Assembly: GCF_014651075.1 (NCBI RefSeq)
Contig: NZ_BMWE01000029.1
Coordinates: 1-64,000, forward strand
Length of the DNA stretch: 64,000 nt
Reading direction: 5' to 3'
From: Streptomyces djakartensis
GTDB taxonomy: Bacteria > Actinomycetota > Actinomycetes > Streptomycetales > Streptomycetaceae
Position numbers and translations under genes: made by a program. The notes under the pieces are model-generated. The model had not been told where the DNA came from. It ran no database searches and worked only from the letters and a program-made list of their open reading frames with translations. Of this stretch, positions 1 through 7,750 are shown one piece after another (the stretch's first letter is position 1; the number at the start of each line of letters is the position of its first letter).

Positions 1-23
1 GGCGCTTCCCTTCGGTCTTGCGT

Positions 24-121
24 TTCCGACTCTATCAGATCTTTTCTCGATCCGATTTCCTCGGTGCTTTCCAGGTTCCCGCTCTCGCGTTTCCCTTTCC
101 GGCGCTTCCGACTTTATCAGA
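24..121. repeat. Degenerate T-rich direct repeat, two copies
   Basis: Two imperfect copies of a T-rich segment sit 82 bases apart. The shared core is ttccgac(t)tatcaga, at 24-39 (ttccgactctatcaga) and 106-121 (ttccgactttatcaga). Both are followed by a looser gattt(c) segment. The composition is clearly more AT-rich than the flanking genes. Nothing in the first 214 bases looks like a gene: the short reading frames there have no ribosome site and no codon bias. The copies could be an intergenic repeat or binding sites; the function is unknown. Confidence 0.45.
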
Positions 122-214
122 AGTTTCTGAGTCGGATTTCCCCTCCTCGGCCGGGCATGGTCCCCGGGCCGGAATCGGCTGGGTGCCCCCTCGGAAGGAG
201 TTGTAAACCTACTG

Positions 215-252
215 GAGCGGGGCGCCCCGATGCAAATCGAGGCGCCCCGCTC
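215..252 (-). terminator. Hairpin terminator downstream of the RNase J gene
   Basis: A perfect 12-bp inverted repeat (gagcggggcgcc / ggcgccccgctc, arms 215-226 and 241-252) with a 14-base loop lies about 30 bases past the RNase J stop. There is no T-run, which is typical of streptomycete hairpin terminators. Confidence 0.7.
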
Positions 253-284
253 TCAGTTGCCGCTCGCTGAGGCCCGACGGACCG

Positions 285-1970
285 TCAGACCTCCACCACG
301 ACAGGCAGGATCATCGGGCGGCGCCGGTACGTGTCCGAGACCCACTTGCCCAGCGTGCGGCGGACGAGCTGCTGCAGCTGGTGGGGTTCGACCACGCCGT
401 CCTGGGCGGAGCGCTCGAGGACCTCCGTGATCCTGGGGGCCACGTCTCCGAAGGCGGAGTCCTCGATGCCCGAGCCACGGGCCTGGATGTGCGGGCCGCC
501 GGTGATCTTCCCGGTGGACGAGTCGATGACGACGAAGACCGAGATGATGCCTTCGTCGCCGAGGATCTTGCGGTCCTTGAGGGCCGGCTCGCCCACGTCG
601 CCGACGGAGAGCCCGTCGACGTAGACGTAGCCCGCCTGGACCTTGCCGGAGATCTTCGCCTTGCCCTCGACGAGGTCGACCACGACGCCGTCCTCGGCGA
701 TGACGATGCGGTCGTGCGGGACGCCGGTCAGGGCGCCCAGCTCGGCGTTGGCGCGCAGGTGGCGCCATTCGCCGTGCACCGGCATGAGGTTCTTCGGGCG
801 GCAGATGTTGTAGAAGTACAGCAGCTCGCCCGCGGATGCGTGGCCGGAGACGTGGACCTTGGCGTTGCCCTTGTGGACCACGTTGGCCCCCCAGCGGGTG
901 AGGCCGTTGATCACGCGGTAGACCGCGTTCTCGTTGCCGGGGATCAGGGACGACGCGAGGATCACCGTGTCGCCCTGGACGATGCGGATCTGGTGGTCCC
1001 TGTTGGCCATCCGGGAGAGCGCCGCCATGGGTTCGCCCTGGGAGCCCGTGCAGACGAGGACGACCTCGCTGTCCGGCAGGTCGTCGAGCGTCTTGACGTC
1101 CACGACGAGGCCCGGGGGAACCTTCAGGTAGCCCAGATCCCGTGCGATGCCCATGTTGCGCACCATGGAGCGCCCGACGAAGGCGACCCGGCGGCCGTAC
1201 TCGTGCGCCGCGTCCAGGATCTGCTGGATGCGGTGGATGTGGCTGGCGAAGCTCGCGACGATGATGCGCTTGCGGGCGCCGGCGAAGACCTGGCGCAGAA
1301 CGCCCGAGATCTCCCGCTCGGGCGGAACGAACCCCGGGACCTCGGCGTTCGTCGAGTCCGAGAGGAGGAGGTCGATGCCCTCCTCGCTCAGGCGGGCGAA
1401 CGCGTGCAGGTCCGTGAGGCGGCTGTCCAGCGGGAGCTGGTCCATCTTGAAGTCGCCGGTGTGGACCGCCATGCCCGCGGGGGTGCGGATGGCGACGGCC
1501 AGCGCGTCCGGGATGGAGTGGTTGACCGCGACGAACTCGCAGTCGAAGGGGCCGATGCGCTCGCGGTGCCCCTCCGCCACCTCGAGGGTGTACGGGCGGA
1601 TGCGGTGCTCCTGGAGCTTGGCCTCGATGAGGGCGAGGGTCAGCTTGGAGCCGATCAGCGGGATGTCCGGCTTCTCGCGCAGGAGGAACGGGACGGCGCC
1701 GATGTGGTCCTCGTGGCCGTGCGTGAGGACGATGCCCTCGATGTCGTCGAGGCGGTCCCTGATGGACGAGAAGTCCGGAAGGATCAGATCGATTCCGGGC
1801 TGCTCCTCCTCGGGGAAGAGCACGCCGCAGTCGACGATCAGCAGGCGGCCGCCGTACTCGAAGACCGTCATGTTCCGGCCGATCTCGCCGAGACCGCCGA
1901 GCGGGGTGACTCGCAGGCCTCCCTCGGGGAGCGGAGGGGGCGGGCCGAGTTCGGGATGCGGATGACTCAA
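285..1970 (-). CDS. rnj: Ribonuclease J (metallo-beta-lactamase/beta-CASP RNase)
   Basis: This 561-residue protein has the RNase J layout: an N-terminal metallo-beta-lactamase fold, an inserted beta-CASP domain and a C-terminal domain. The zinc-binding motif THGHEDHIGA is plain near residue 80, followed by the HTGDFKMD and SDSTN motifs of the family. RNase J degrades and processes mRNA and rRNA as a 5'-3' exonuclease and endonuclease in the cytoplasm. The start is a TTG codon preceded by GAGGAG six bases upstream, giving MSHPHPELG. dapA lies 150 bases upstream on the same strand, but a strong hairpin separates them. The order RNase J-dapA-thyX is the usual Streptomyces arrangement. Confidence 0.95.
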   Translation of the reverse strand: MSHPHPELGPPPPLPEGGLRVTPLGGLGEIGRNMTVFEYGGRLLIVDCGVLFPEEEQPGIDLILPDFSSIRDRLDDIEGIVLTHGHEDHIGAVPFLLREKPDIPLIGSKLTLALIEAKLQEHRIRPYTLEVAEGHRERIGPFDCEFVAVNHSIPDALAVAIRTPAGMAVHTGDFKMDQLPLDSRLTDLHAFARLSEEGIDLLLSDSTNAEVPGFVPPEREISGVLRQVFAGARKRIIVASFASHIHRIQQILDAAHEYGRRVAFVGRSMVRNMGIARDLGYLKVPPGLVVDVKTLDDLPDSEVVLVCTGSQGEPMAALSRMANRDHQIRIVQGDTVILASSLIPGNENAVYRVINGLTRWGANVVHKGNAKVHVSGHASAGELLYFYNICRPKNLMPVHGEWRHLRANAELGALTGVPHDRIVIAEDGVVVDLVEGKAKISGKVQAGYVYVDGLSVGDVGEPALKDRKILGDEGIISVFVVIDSSTGKITGGPHIQARGSGIEDSAFGDVAPRITEVLERSAQDGVVEPHQLQQLVRRTLGKWVSDTYRRRPMILPVVVEV

Positions 1971-1984
1971 AAGACTCTCCTCAC

Positions 1985-2022
1985 CACGCGCGCCACGTAC
2001 CGATGGGCACGTGGCGCGCGTG
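1985..2022 (-). terminator. Hairpin terminator between dapA and the RNase J gene
   Basis: A perfect 14-bp inverted repeat (cacgcgcgccacgt / acgtggcgcgcgtg, arms 1985-1998 and 2009-2022) with a 10-base loop lies in the 150-base gap. It probably ends dapA transcription or limits read-through into the RNase J gene. Confidence 0.7.
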
Positions 2023-2120
2023 ACGTTCGTGCAGAAGCAGTTGTCGATGTGGGGTGCGGGACCGGTGGCCCGCCTATTCAGTTGTGAAGCAGGTGCGCGG
2101 GGGCCGCGCGAAGTCTGATG

Positions 2121-3020
2121 TCAGAGCTGTACCCCGCCGGCGGCAAGATCGATCTTGAGTTGCTCGATCTCGTCCGGCGCGCACTCGACCATGGGGGCGC
2201 GCAGGGGCCCGGCGGGCAGACCCTGCAGGGTGAGCGCCGCCTTGGTGGTCATCACGCCCTGGGTGCGGAACATGCCCGTGTAGACCGGGAGCAGCTTCTG
2301 GTGGATCTCGGTGGCCTTCTGGACGTCGCCCGAGGTGTACGCCTCGACCAGGGCGCGCAGCTCAGGGGTGACGACGTGGCCGACGACCGAGACGAAGCCG
2401 ACGGCGCCCACGGAGAGCAGGGGCAGGTTCAGCATGTCGTCGCCGGAGTACCAGGCGAGGCCGGAGGTGGCGATGGCCCAGCTCGCGCGGCCGAGGTCGC
2501 CCTTGGCGTCCTTGTTGGCGACGATCCGGGGGTGCTCGGCGAGGCGGACGAGCGTCTCGGTGTTGATCGGGACGCCACTGCGGCCGGGGATGTCGTAGAG
2601 CATGACCGGCAGCCCGGTGGCATCGGCGATGGCCGTGAAGTGCCGGTACAGGCCCTCCTGAGGGGGCTTGTTGTAGTACGGCGTGACGACCAGCAGGCCG
2701 TGTGCGCCGGTGCGCTCCGCGGCGCGGGCGAGTTCGATGCTGTGGTGGGTGTCGTTGGTGCCGACTCCGGCCACGACGTGGGCGCGGTCGCCCACGGCCT
2801 CGAGGACCGCCCGTACGAGATCCGCTTTCTCCGCGTTGCTGGTGGTCGGCGACTCGCCCGTGGTGCCGTTGATGATCAGGCCGTCGTTGCCTGCGTCCAC
2901 CAGGTGGGTGGCGAGCCGCTGCGCGCCGTCGAGGTCGAGTGCGCCGTCCGCCTTGAAGGGCGTGACCATGGCGGTGAGGACCCGCCCGAAGGGGGTCTGC
3001 GGAGTCGAGGTCGGAGCCAT
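2121..3020 (-). CDS. dapA: 4-hydroxy-tetrahydrodipicolinate synthase
   Basis: This is a 299-residue (beta/alpha)8 aldolase, the normal length for DapA. It condenses pyruvate with aspartate semialdehyde, the first committed step of the lysine/diaminopimelate branch. Visible signatures are the substrate-binding NGTTGESPTT, the catalytic tyrosine in VVTPYYNKPP and the Schiff-base lysine in VANKDAKGD. The start is an ATG. dapB, the next enzyme of the pathway, is in the same block at about 6 kb but not in the same operon. thyX is upstream on the same strand across a hairpin. Confidence 0.96.
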   Translation of the reverse strand: MAPTSTPQTPFGRVLTAMVTPFKADGALDLDGAQRLATHLVDAGNDGLIINGTTGESPTTSNAEKADLVRAVLEAVGDRAHVVAGVGTNDTHHSIELARAAERTGAHGLLVVTPYYNKPPQEGLYRHFTAIADATGLPVMLYDIPGRSGVPINTETLVRLAEHPRIVANKDAKGDLGRASWAIATSGLAWYSGDDMLNLPLLSVGAVGFVSVVGHVVTPELRALVEAYTSGDVQKATEIHQKLLPVYTGMFRTQGVMTTKAALTLQGLPAGPLRAPMVECAPDEIEQLKIDLAAGGVQL

Positions 3021-3094
3021 GGGTTACACGCTACTCGTTGCTCAGGACCGGGTCTGCCCTAGGGGGATGCGACAAGTCATGACAAAGGTGGAGC

Positions 3095-3130
3095 CCGGCA
3101 CTGCCTGCTCGGGGGTTCAAGCAGTGCCGG
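3095..3130 (-). terminator. Hairpin terminator downstream of thyX
   Basis: Arms ccggcactgc (3095-3104) and gcagtgccgg (3121-3130) form a perfect 10-bp stem with a 16-base loop between the thyX stop and the dapA start. Confidence 0.55.
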
Positions 3131-3228
3131 ACCCGTTTGATCAGGCTAGATGAACTTCTCGAAATGCCGCAATACGGACACTTCGCGCGGCTGAACCGTA
3201 CATCTGTACCGGATCGGGGAGCGGGCCG

Positions 3229-3969
3229 CTACGGCGCCACGCGCCCGTTGGCGTTGAAGGCCGCGTAGGTGAGCGGCATGAGCCGGGCCCATTCGGCCTC
3301 CATCTTCTCGCCGACCATCTCGATCTCGCGCTGCGGGAAGGACGGCACCTTGGCCAGCTCGTGCTGGGTGCGCAGACCGAGGAAGTGCATCAGCGAGCGG
3401 GCGTTGCAGGTGGCGTACATCGAGGAGTACAGGCCGACGGGGAGAACGGCGCGGGCGACCTCGCGGGCGACGCCGGCGGCGAGCATCTCCTGGTAGGCCT
3501 CGTAGGCCTGCCGGTAGGAGTCCTCCATCACACGGCCGACGAGTTCCTGCTGGGCCCGGGTGCCCTCGACGAAGACGTACTTGCCGGGGCGGCCCTCCTG
3601 GACGAGCTTGCGGGACTCGTCGGGGACGTAGAAGACGGGCTGGAGCTCGCGGTAGCGGCCGCTCTCCTCGTTGTAGGACCAGCCGACGCGGTGCCGCATG
3701 AACTCGCGGAAGACGAAGATCGGGGCGCTGATGAGGAAGGTCATCGAGTTGTGCTCGAAGGGGCTGCCGTGCCGGTCCCGCATCAGGTAGTTGATCAGGC
3801 CCTTGGAGCGCTCGGGGTCCTTGTTCAGCTCGTCCAGGGACTGCTCGCCGAGGGTCGAGACGCGGGCGGCGAAGAGGACGTCCGCGTCGGACGCGGTGTG
3901 CTTGACCAGCTCGACGGTGACGTCGCTGCGGTAGCTGGGCTTGGGGTCGTCGGCGGGGGTGTCGGTCAC
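3229..3969 (-). CDS. thyX: FAD-dependent thymidylate synthase ThyX
   Basis: This 246-residue protein is a flavin-dependent thymidylate synthase. It methylates dUMP to dTMP using methylenetetrahydrofolate, FAD and NADPH. The family signature is visible as FMRHRVGWSYNEESGRY, with RHR at the start of the motif and the downstream serine of the RHR(x7)S type. The GTG start is preceded by a weak GGAAGG about ten bases upstream. The protein is unrelated to ThyA. The thyX-dapA-RNase J order is standard for Streptomyces. A divergent small gene begins about 175 bases upstream, so the intervening sequence should hold the thyX promoter. Confidence 0.95.
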   Translation of the reverse strand: MTDTPADDPKPSYRSDVTVELVKHTASDADVLFAARVSTLGEQSLDELNKDPERSKGLINYLMRDRHGSPFEHNSMTFLISAPIFVFREFMRHRVGWSYNEESGRYRELQPVFYVPDESRKLVQEGRPGKYVFVEGTRAQQELVGRVMEDSYRQAYEAYQEMLAAGVAREVARAVLPVGLYSSMYATCNARSLMHFLGLRTQHELAKVPSFPQREIEMVGEKMEAEWARLMPLTYAAFNANGRVAP

Positions 3970-4145
3970 GGTTGGCAGGGCCTTCCCATCTCGTCGTGTG
4001 GCGACGCCACTCTACGGCCCGACCGAAACCGAGCGATCGGTGGCGGGCCGCAATGAAGTCGGTGAAACAGGGCACCTCTGAGGGAGTTCTTTCGTCTCTA
4101 CGGATGAAAGTGATCCGTTCCACCTCCGAAGGAGAAGCACCCCTG

Positions 4146-4385
4146 ATGTTCGGTCGGCGTGAACCCGTACCGTTTGCCTTCGTCGCCGAGGCCGACAGGT
4201 TCCGCAGCAATGTCACTCCCCCACCGCGCGAGCGGCTGTCCCTCGGCCAGATGGCCGGGCGCTGGCTGCTGGGTCTGACCGTCGTGTCGGGGCTCGTGGG
4301 GTCCCTGGTCATCGGGACGCCCGCGCTGTCCACCGATCGCCAGGACTCGCACCCCCAGCAGTCCCAGGCGTCGCAGAAACACTGA
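4146..4385 (+). CDS. Small single-pass membrane protein of unknown function
   Basis: This 79-residue protein reads MFGRREPVPFAFVAEADRF and then has one hydrophobic helix (about residues 36-58, GRWLLGLTVVSGLVGSLVIG), ending in a short polar Gln/Ser/His-rich tail. The ATG at 4146 follows a purine-rich gaaggag (4129-4135), which decides against the longer in-frame start upstream. It is divergent from thyX and followed on the same strand by the PH-domain membrane gene. I do not recognise the family. Codon use matches its neighbours, so it is probably a real gene. Confidence 0.65.
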   Translation: MFGRREPVPFAFVAEADRFRSNVTPPPRERLSLGQMAGRWLLGLTVVSGLVGSLVIGTPALSTDRQDSHPQQSQASQKH

Positions 4386-4495
4386 GAGCCGCCGGCCGGC
4401 GGTGACTCCATCCGGCCCCCGCCAGTGGTGACCGGGGACACAGATCGGTAGCCTCACCGGGCACAGCCCACGCATGGATCGAGTGAGGACCCGCC

Positions 4496-5050
4496 GTGCC
4501 CCTGCCCTTCCTGACGGCCGACCGCGTATTCGAGGCGGCGGACGACGTTCCGCTGCCGTACGAGGACCGTGACCGCTGGCGGCGGCCGTACCGGCCCGGG
4601 CCGTGGCGCGTGGCCGCCGCGGCGCTGGCGCTGTTGCTGGCCTCGTTCGTGCTGTTCGCGGCGGTCATCATCGCGGCGACGGCCGAACTGACCTCGGCCG
4701 GGATCGTCTTCGCGCTCGCGCTGCTCGTCATCGCCGGGTCTCTGCGGCTGCTGCGCATGGGCGTGTGGGTCAGCCCGCGCGGCCTGCGGCACACGGGCTT
4801 CCTGACGACGCGTACGGCGTCCTGGGAACAGGTGTCCTCCGTGCGCACGGTGCAGCAGCCGGTGCGCTGGCTGGGGCTCCCCCAGACCGTGCAGGGGCAG
4901 GCGGTGCTGCTGGTCCGGCGAGGGCAGTCGGCGAACGGTGCGCCGCCGCTGATGACGACGCACAACGCGGACTTCCTGGGCCGGGGGGAGGCCTTCGACC
5001 GGGCGGCCGACTCGGTGGAGGCGTGGGCCGAGGAGAACCGGGCGCACTGA
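4496..5050 (+). CDS. PH-like domain membrane protein
   Basis: This 184-residue protein has a cytoplasmic N-terminus, two transmembrane helices (about residues 38-60 and 65-86) and a C-terminal domain. The C-terminal domain starts MGVWVSPRGLRHTGFLTTR and continues TASWEQVSSVRTVQQP, the pattern of the bacterial PH domain seen in many actinobacterial membrane proteins. The start is a GTG at 4496. It is convergent with the next gene across a very strong bidirectional hairpin. The specific role is unknown; it is not a transporter or enzyme by any visible motif. Confidence 0.75.
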   Translation: MPLPFLTADRVFEAADDVPLPYEDRDRWRRPYRPGPWRVAAAALALLLASFVLFAAVIIAATAELTSAGIVFALALLVIAGSLRLLRMGVWVSPRGLRHTGFLTTRTASWEQVSSVRTVQQPVRWLGLPQTVQGQAVLLVRRGQSANGAPPLMTTHNADFLGRGEAFDRAADSVEAWAEENRAH

Positions 5051-5054
5051 CGTC

Positions 5055-5112
5055 CTCACTCATGCCGGCGGGGCCGGACCGTGCGCGGTCCGGCCCCGCC
5101 GGCGTGAGTGAG
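5055..5112. terminator. Bidirectional hairpin terminator between convergent genes
   Basis: An inverted repeat with about 27 paired bases per arm is broken only by one G-T wobble (5063/5104) and closed by a tetraloop tgcg (5081-5084). It fills the gap between two convergent genes and overlaps neither stop codon, so it should stop transcription from both sides. Confidence 0.85.
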
Positions 5113-5119
5113 GGGGGGT

Positions 5120-5575
5120 TCAGGCGGCTTCGGGCTGCTTGCCGTCGTGCAGGGCGATCGCTCGTTGCATGGCCTTGCGGGCGCGCGGGGTGTCCCGGGC
5201 GTCGTGGTAGGCGACGGCGAGGCGGAACCAGGTGCGCCAGTCGTCGGGGGCGGCCTCCGTCTCGGCCTTGCGCCGGGCGAAGACCTCGTCGGCCGAGTCC
5301 CGGTCGATGCGCCCGCTGGGGGTGCGCTTCAACTCGTCGACGGGCAGGCCGCCCTCGGCGTCGAGTTCGGCGGCGAGGGCATTGGCCCTGCGAACGAACT
5401 GGGTGTTCTTCCACAGGAACCACAGGCCGATGACCGGCAGGATCAGCACCGCGACGCCGAAGGTGACGGTGAGGGGTGTGCCGGTCTCGATGAGCAGCAC
5501 GCCGCGGCTGCCGACCAGGACGAAGTAGACGACCAGGACGGCGGCGGTGAGGGCGTAGGTGAGCTTCGCGCGCAT
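5120..5575 (-). CDS. Membrane protein with a TPR-like C-terminal domain
   Basis: This 151-residue protein has two N-terminal transmembrane helices (about residues 5-27 and 36-56). A soluble C-terminal region follows, with DDWRTWFRLAVAYHDARDTPRARKAMQRAIAL, the spacing and residues of a single tetratricopeptide-type helix pair. It begins 13 bases after the dapB stop on the same strand, so it is probably the last gene of the rpsO-pnp-M16-dapB transcription unit. The function is unknown; a scaffold or protein-interaction role fits the TPR-like segment. Confidence 0.7.
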   Translation of the reverse strand: MRAKLTYALTAAVLVVYFVLVGSRGVLLIETGTPLTVTFGVAVLILPVIGLWFLWKNTQFVRRANALAAELDAEGGLPVDELKRTPSGRIDRDSADEVFARRKAETEAAPDDWRTWFRLAVAYHDARDTPRARKAMQRAIALHDGKQPEAA

Positions 5576-5588
5576 GACGGTCAGAGGC

Positions 5589-6341
5589 TCAGTTCAGGTC
5601 CAGGAAGTGTTCCAGGCCGAAGGTCAGGCCCGGGGTGCTCACCACGCGGCGGGCGCCGAGCAGGATGCCCGGCATGAAGCTGCTGTGGTGGAGCGAGTCG
5701 TGCCGGACCGTCAGGGTCTCGCCCTCGGCTCCCAGCAGTACCTCCTGGTGTGCGAGCAGGCCGCGCAGCCGGACGGCGTGGACCGGGACACCGTCGACGT
5801 CGGCGCCGCGGGCGCCGTCGAGGGCGGTGGCCGTGGCGTCGGGGGCCGGGGCGGTGCCGGCGGTGCGGCGGGCCTCGGCGATGAGCTGGGCGGTACGCGT
5901 GGCGGTGCCGGAGGGGGCGTCCACCTTGTTCGGGTGGTGCAGCTCGACGACCTCCACGGACTCGAAGTACGGGGCGGCGATCTGCGCGAACTTCATGGTG
6001 AGGACGGCGCCGATGGAGAAGTTCGGCGCGATGAGCACGCCGGTTGCCGGGGACTTCTCCAGCCAGCCGTTCAGCTGCGCGAGACGCTCGTCGGTCCAGC
6101 CGGTGGTGCCCACGACCGCGTGGATGCCGTGGCTCACGCAGTAGTCGAGGTTGGCCATGACCGAGTCGGGCGTGGTGAGTTCCACCGCGACCTGGGCGCC
6201 GGTCTCGGCCAGCGACTGAAGCTTGTCGCCCCTGCCGAGGGCGGCGACCAGTTCCATGTCCTCGGCGGCCTCGACGGCCCGGACGGCTTCCGAGCCGATC
6301 CGGCCCTTGGCGCCGAGGACCGCCACGCGCAGCTTGCTCAT
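5589..6341 (-). CDS. dapB: 4-hydroxy-tetrahydrodipicolinate reductase
   Basis: This 250-residue NAD(P)H-dependent reductase acts directly after DapA in lysine/diaminopimelate synthesis. The N-terminal Rossmann motif is VAVLGAKGRIGSEAV. The catalytic loop is VELHHPNKVDAPSGTA, containing the conserved HH and the Lys of the K-x-DAPSGTA motif. The ATG at 6341 gives MSKLRVAVLG. The gene follows the M16 protease by 29 bases. The reading frame extends far upstream, but the upstream part is only the antisense-frame shadow of the protease gene. Confidence 0.95.
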   Translation of the reverse strand: MSKLRVAVLGAKGRIGSEAVRAVEAAEDMELVAALGRGDKLQSLAETGAQVAVELTTPDSVMANLDYCVSHGIHAVVGTTGWTDERLAQLNGWLEKSPATGVLIAPNFSIGAVLTMKFAQIAAPYFESVEVVELHHPNKVDAPSGTATRTAQLIAEARRTAGTAPAPDATATALDGARGADVDGVPVHAVRLRGLLAHQEVLLGAEGETLTVRHDSLHHSSFMPGILLGARRVVSTPGLTFGLEHFLDLN

Positions 6342-6370
6342 CTCTTGTGCTTCCTTCACCAGGGGAGTTG

Positions 6371-7750
6371 TCAGGCGACGGCGTCGTGCAGGCGGGCCGC
6401 CTGTTTGTCCTTCAGCGGGCCGATGACCGACAGGGAGGGCCGCCGTCCCAGGATCTCGCGGGCGACCGAGCGGACATCGTCCGGGGTGACCGACGCTATG
6501 CGGGAGAGCATGTCGTCGACGGACATCTGCTCGCCCCAGCACAGCTCGCTCTTGCCGATACGGTTCATCAGCGCGCCGGTGTCCTCCAGGCCGAGGACAG
6601 TGGAGCCCTGGAGCTGGCCGATGGCACGCCCTATCTCGTCGTCGGTCAGGCCGTGCTCGGCGACGTGGTCGAGTTCGTCGCGGCAGATCTTCAGCACGTC
6701 GTGCACCTGGGACGGGCGGCATCCCGCGTACACGCCGAACAGGCCGCAGTCGGCGAAGCCCGAGGTGTACGAGTACACGCTGTAGGCCAGGCCGCGCTTC
6801 TCGCGGATCTCCTGGAAGAGGCGGGAGGACATGCCGCCGCCGAGGGCGGTGTTCAGCACGCCGAGGGCCCAGCGCCGCTCGTCCGTGCGGGACAGGCCCG
6901 GCATGCCGAGCACGACGTGCGCCTGCTCGGTCTTGCGGCCGACCAGTTCGACCCGGCCGGCGGTGCGCAGGGCGCGCCGGCCACCGCGCGGGGCGACGGG
7001 CTCGGCACCGGGGTTGCGGAAGGCTCCGGCCTTCTCGAAGGCGGCGCGGACCTGCCGTACGACCTTGGCGTGGTCGACGTTGCCGGCGCAGGCGACGACC
7101 AGGTGGGTCGGGTCGTAGTGCTTCTTGTAGAAGCGGCGGATGCGGTCGGCGGTGAGTGCGTTGACCGTGTCGACGGTGCCCAGGACCGGGCGGCCGAGGG
7201 GGTTGTCGCCGAACATGGTGTGCGCGAACAGGTCGTGCACGCAGTCGCCCGGGTCGTCCTCGGTCATGGCGATCTCTTCGAGGATGGCGCCGCGCTCGAC
7301 GTCGACGTCCTCCTCGAGGATGAGGGAGCCGGTCAGCATGTCGCAGACGACGTCGATCGCCAGCGGCAGGTCGGTGTCGAGCACGCGCGCGTAGTAGCAC
7401 GTGTACTCCTTCGCCGTGAACGCGTTCATCTCGCCGCCGACCGCGTCGATCGCGGCGGAGATGTCCAGGGCGGACCTGCGCGTCGTGCCCTTGAAGAGCA
7501 GGTGCTCCAGGTAGTGCGTGGCGCCGTTCAGGGCCGGGGTCTCGTCGCGGGAGCCGACGTGCGCCCAGATGCCGAAGGTCGCGGAGCGGACCGAGGGCAG
7601 GGTTTCGGTGACGATGCGCAGCCCGCCGGGCAGGGTGGTCTTGCGGACCGTGCCGATGCCGTTCTGGCCCTTGATGAGGGTTTGGGTACGGGCGACGGCC
7701 CGCGCCTCCGTGGAGGTGCGGGCCGTCGCCTCGAAGTTGCGCGACGTCAC
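6371..7750 (-). CDS. M16-family zinc metallopeptidase
   Basis: This 459-residue processing-peptidase-like protein carries the inverted zinc motif HxxEH in ATHYLEHLLFKGT (about residue 80). The distal glutamate follows in the ERGAILEEIAM region. The two-lobed length is normal for bacterial M16B proteins of the pitrilysin/MPP superfamily. Its GTG start overlaps the pnp stop (GTGA at 7747-7750), so it is translationally coupled to PNPase. The linkage pnp-M16-dapB is conserved in Streptomyces; the substrate is not known. Confidence 0.92.
   Translation of the reverse strand: MTSRNFEATARTSTEARAVARTQTLIKGQNGIGTVRKTTLPGGLRIVTETLPSVRSATFGIWAHVGSRDETPALNGATHYLEHLLFKGTTRRSALDISAAIDAVGGEMNAFTAKEYTCYYARVLDTDLPLAIDVVCDMLTGSLILEEDVDVERGAILEEIAMTEDDPGDCVHDLFAHTMFGDNPLGRPVLGTVDTVNALTADRIRRFYKKHYDPTHLVVACAGNVDHAKVVRQVRAAFEKAGAFRNPGAEPVAPRGGRRALRTAGRVELVGRKTEQAHVVLGMPGLSRTDERRWALGVLNTALGGGMSSRLFQEIREKRGLAYSVYSYTSGFADCGLFGVYAGCRPSQVHDVLKICRDELDHVAEHGLTDDEIGRAIGQLQGSTVLGLEDTGALMNRIGKSELCWGEQMSVDDMLSRIASVTPDDVRSVAREILGRRPSLSVIGPLKDKQAARLHDAVA

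Noticed and set aside
381..2087. 568-residue plus-strand open frame opposite the RNase J gene
   Set aside because: Antisense shadow with low-complexity Val/Asp/Arg content; the minus strand has plain RNase J motifs.
5559..6785. Plus-strand open frame across dapB and the M16 gene
   Set aside because: Antisense shadow; both minus-strand genes have diagnostic motifs.
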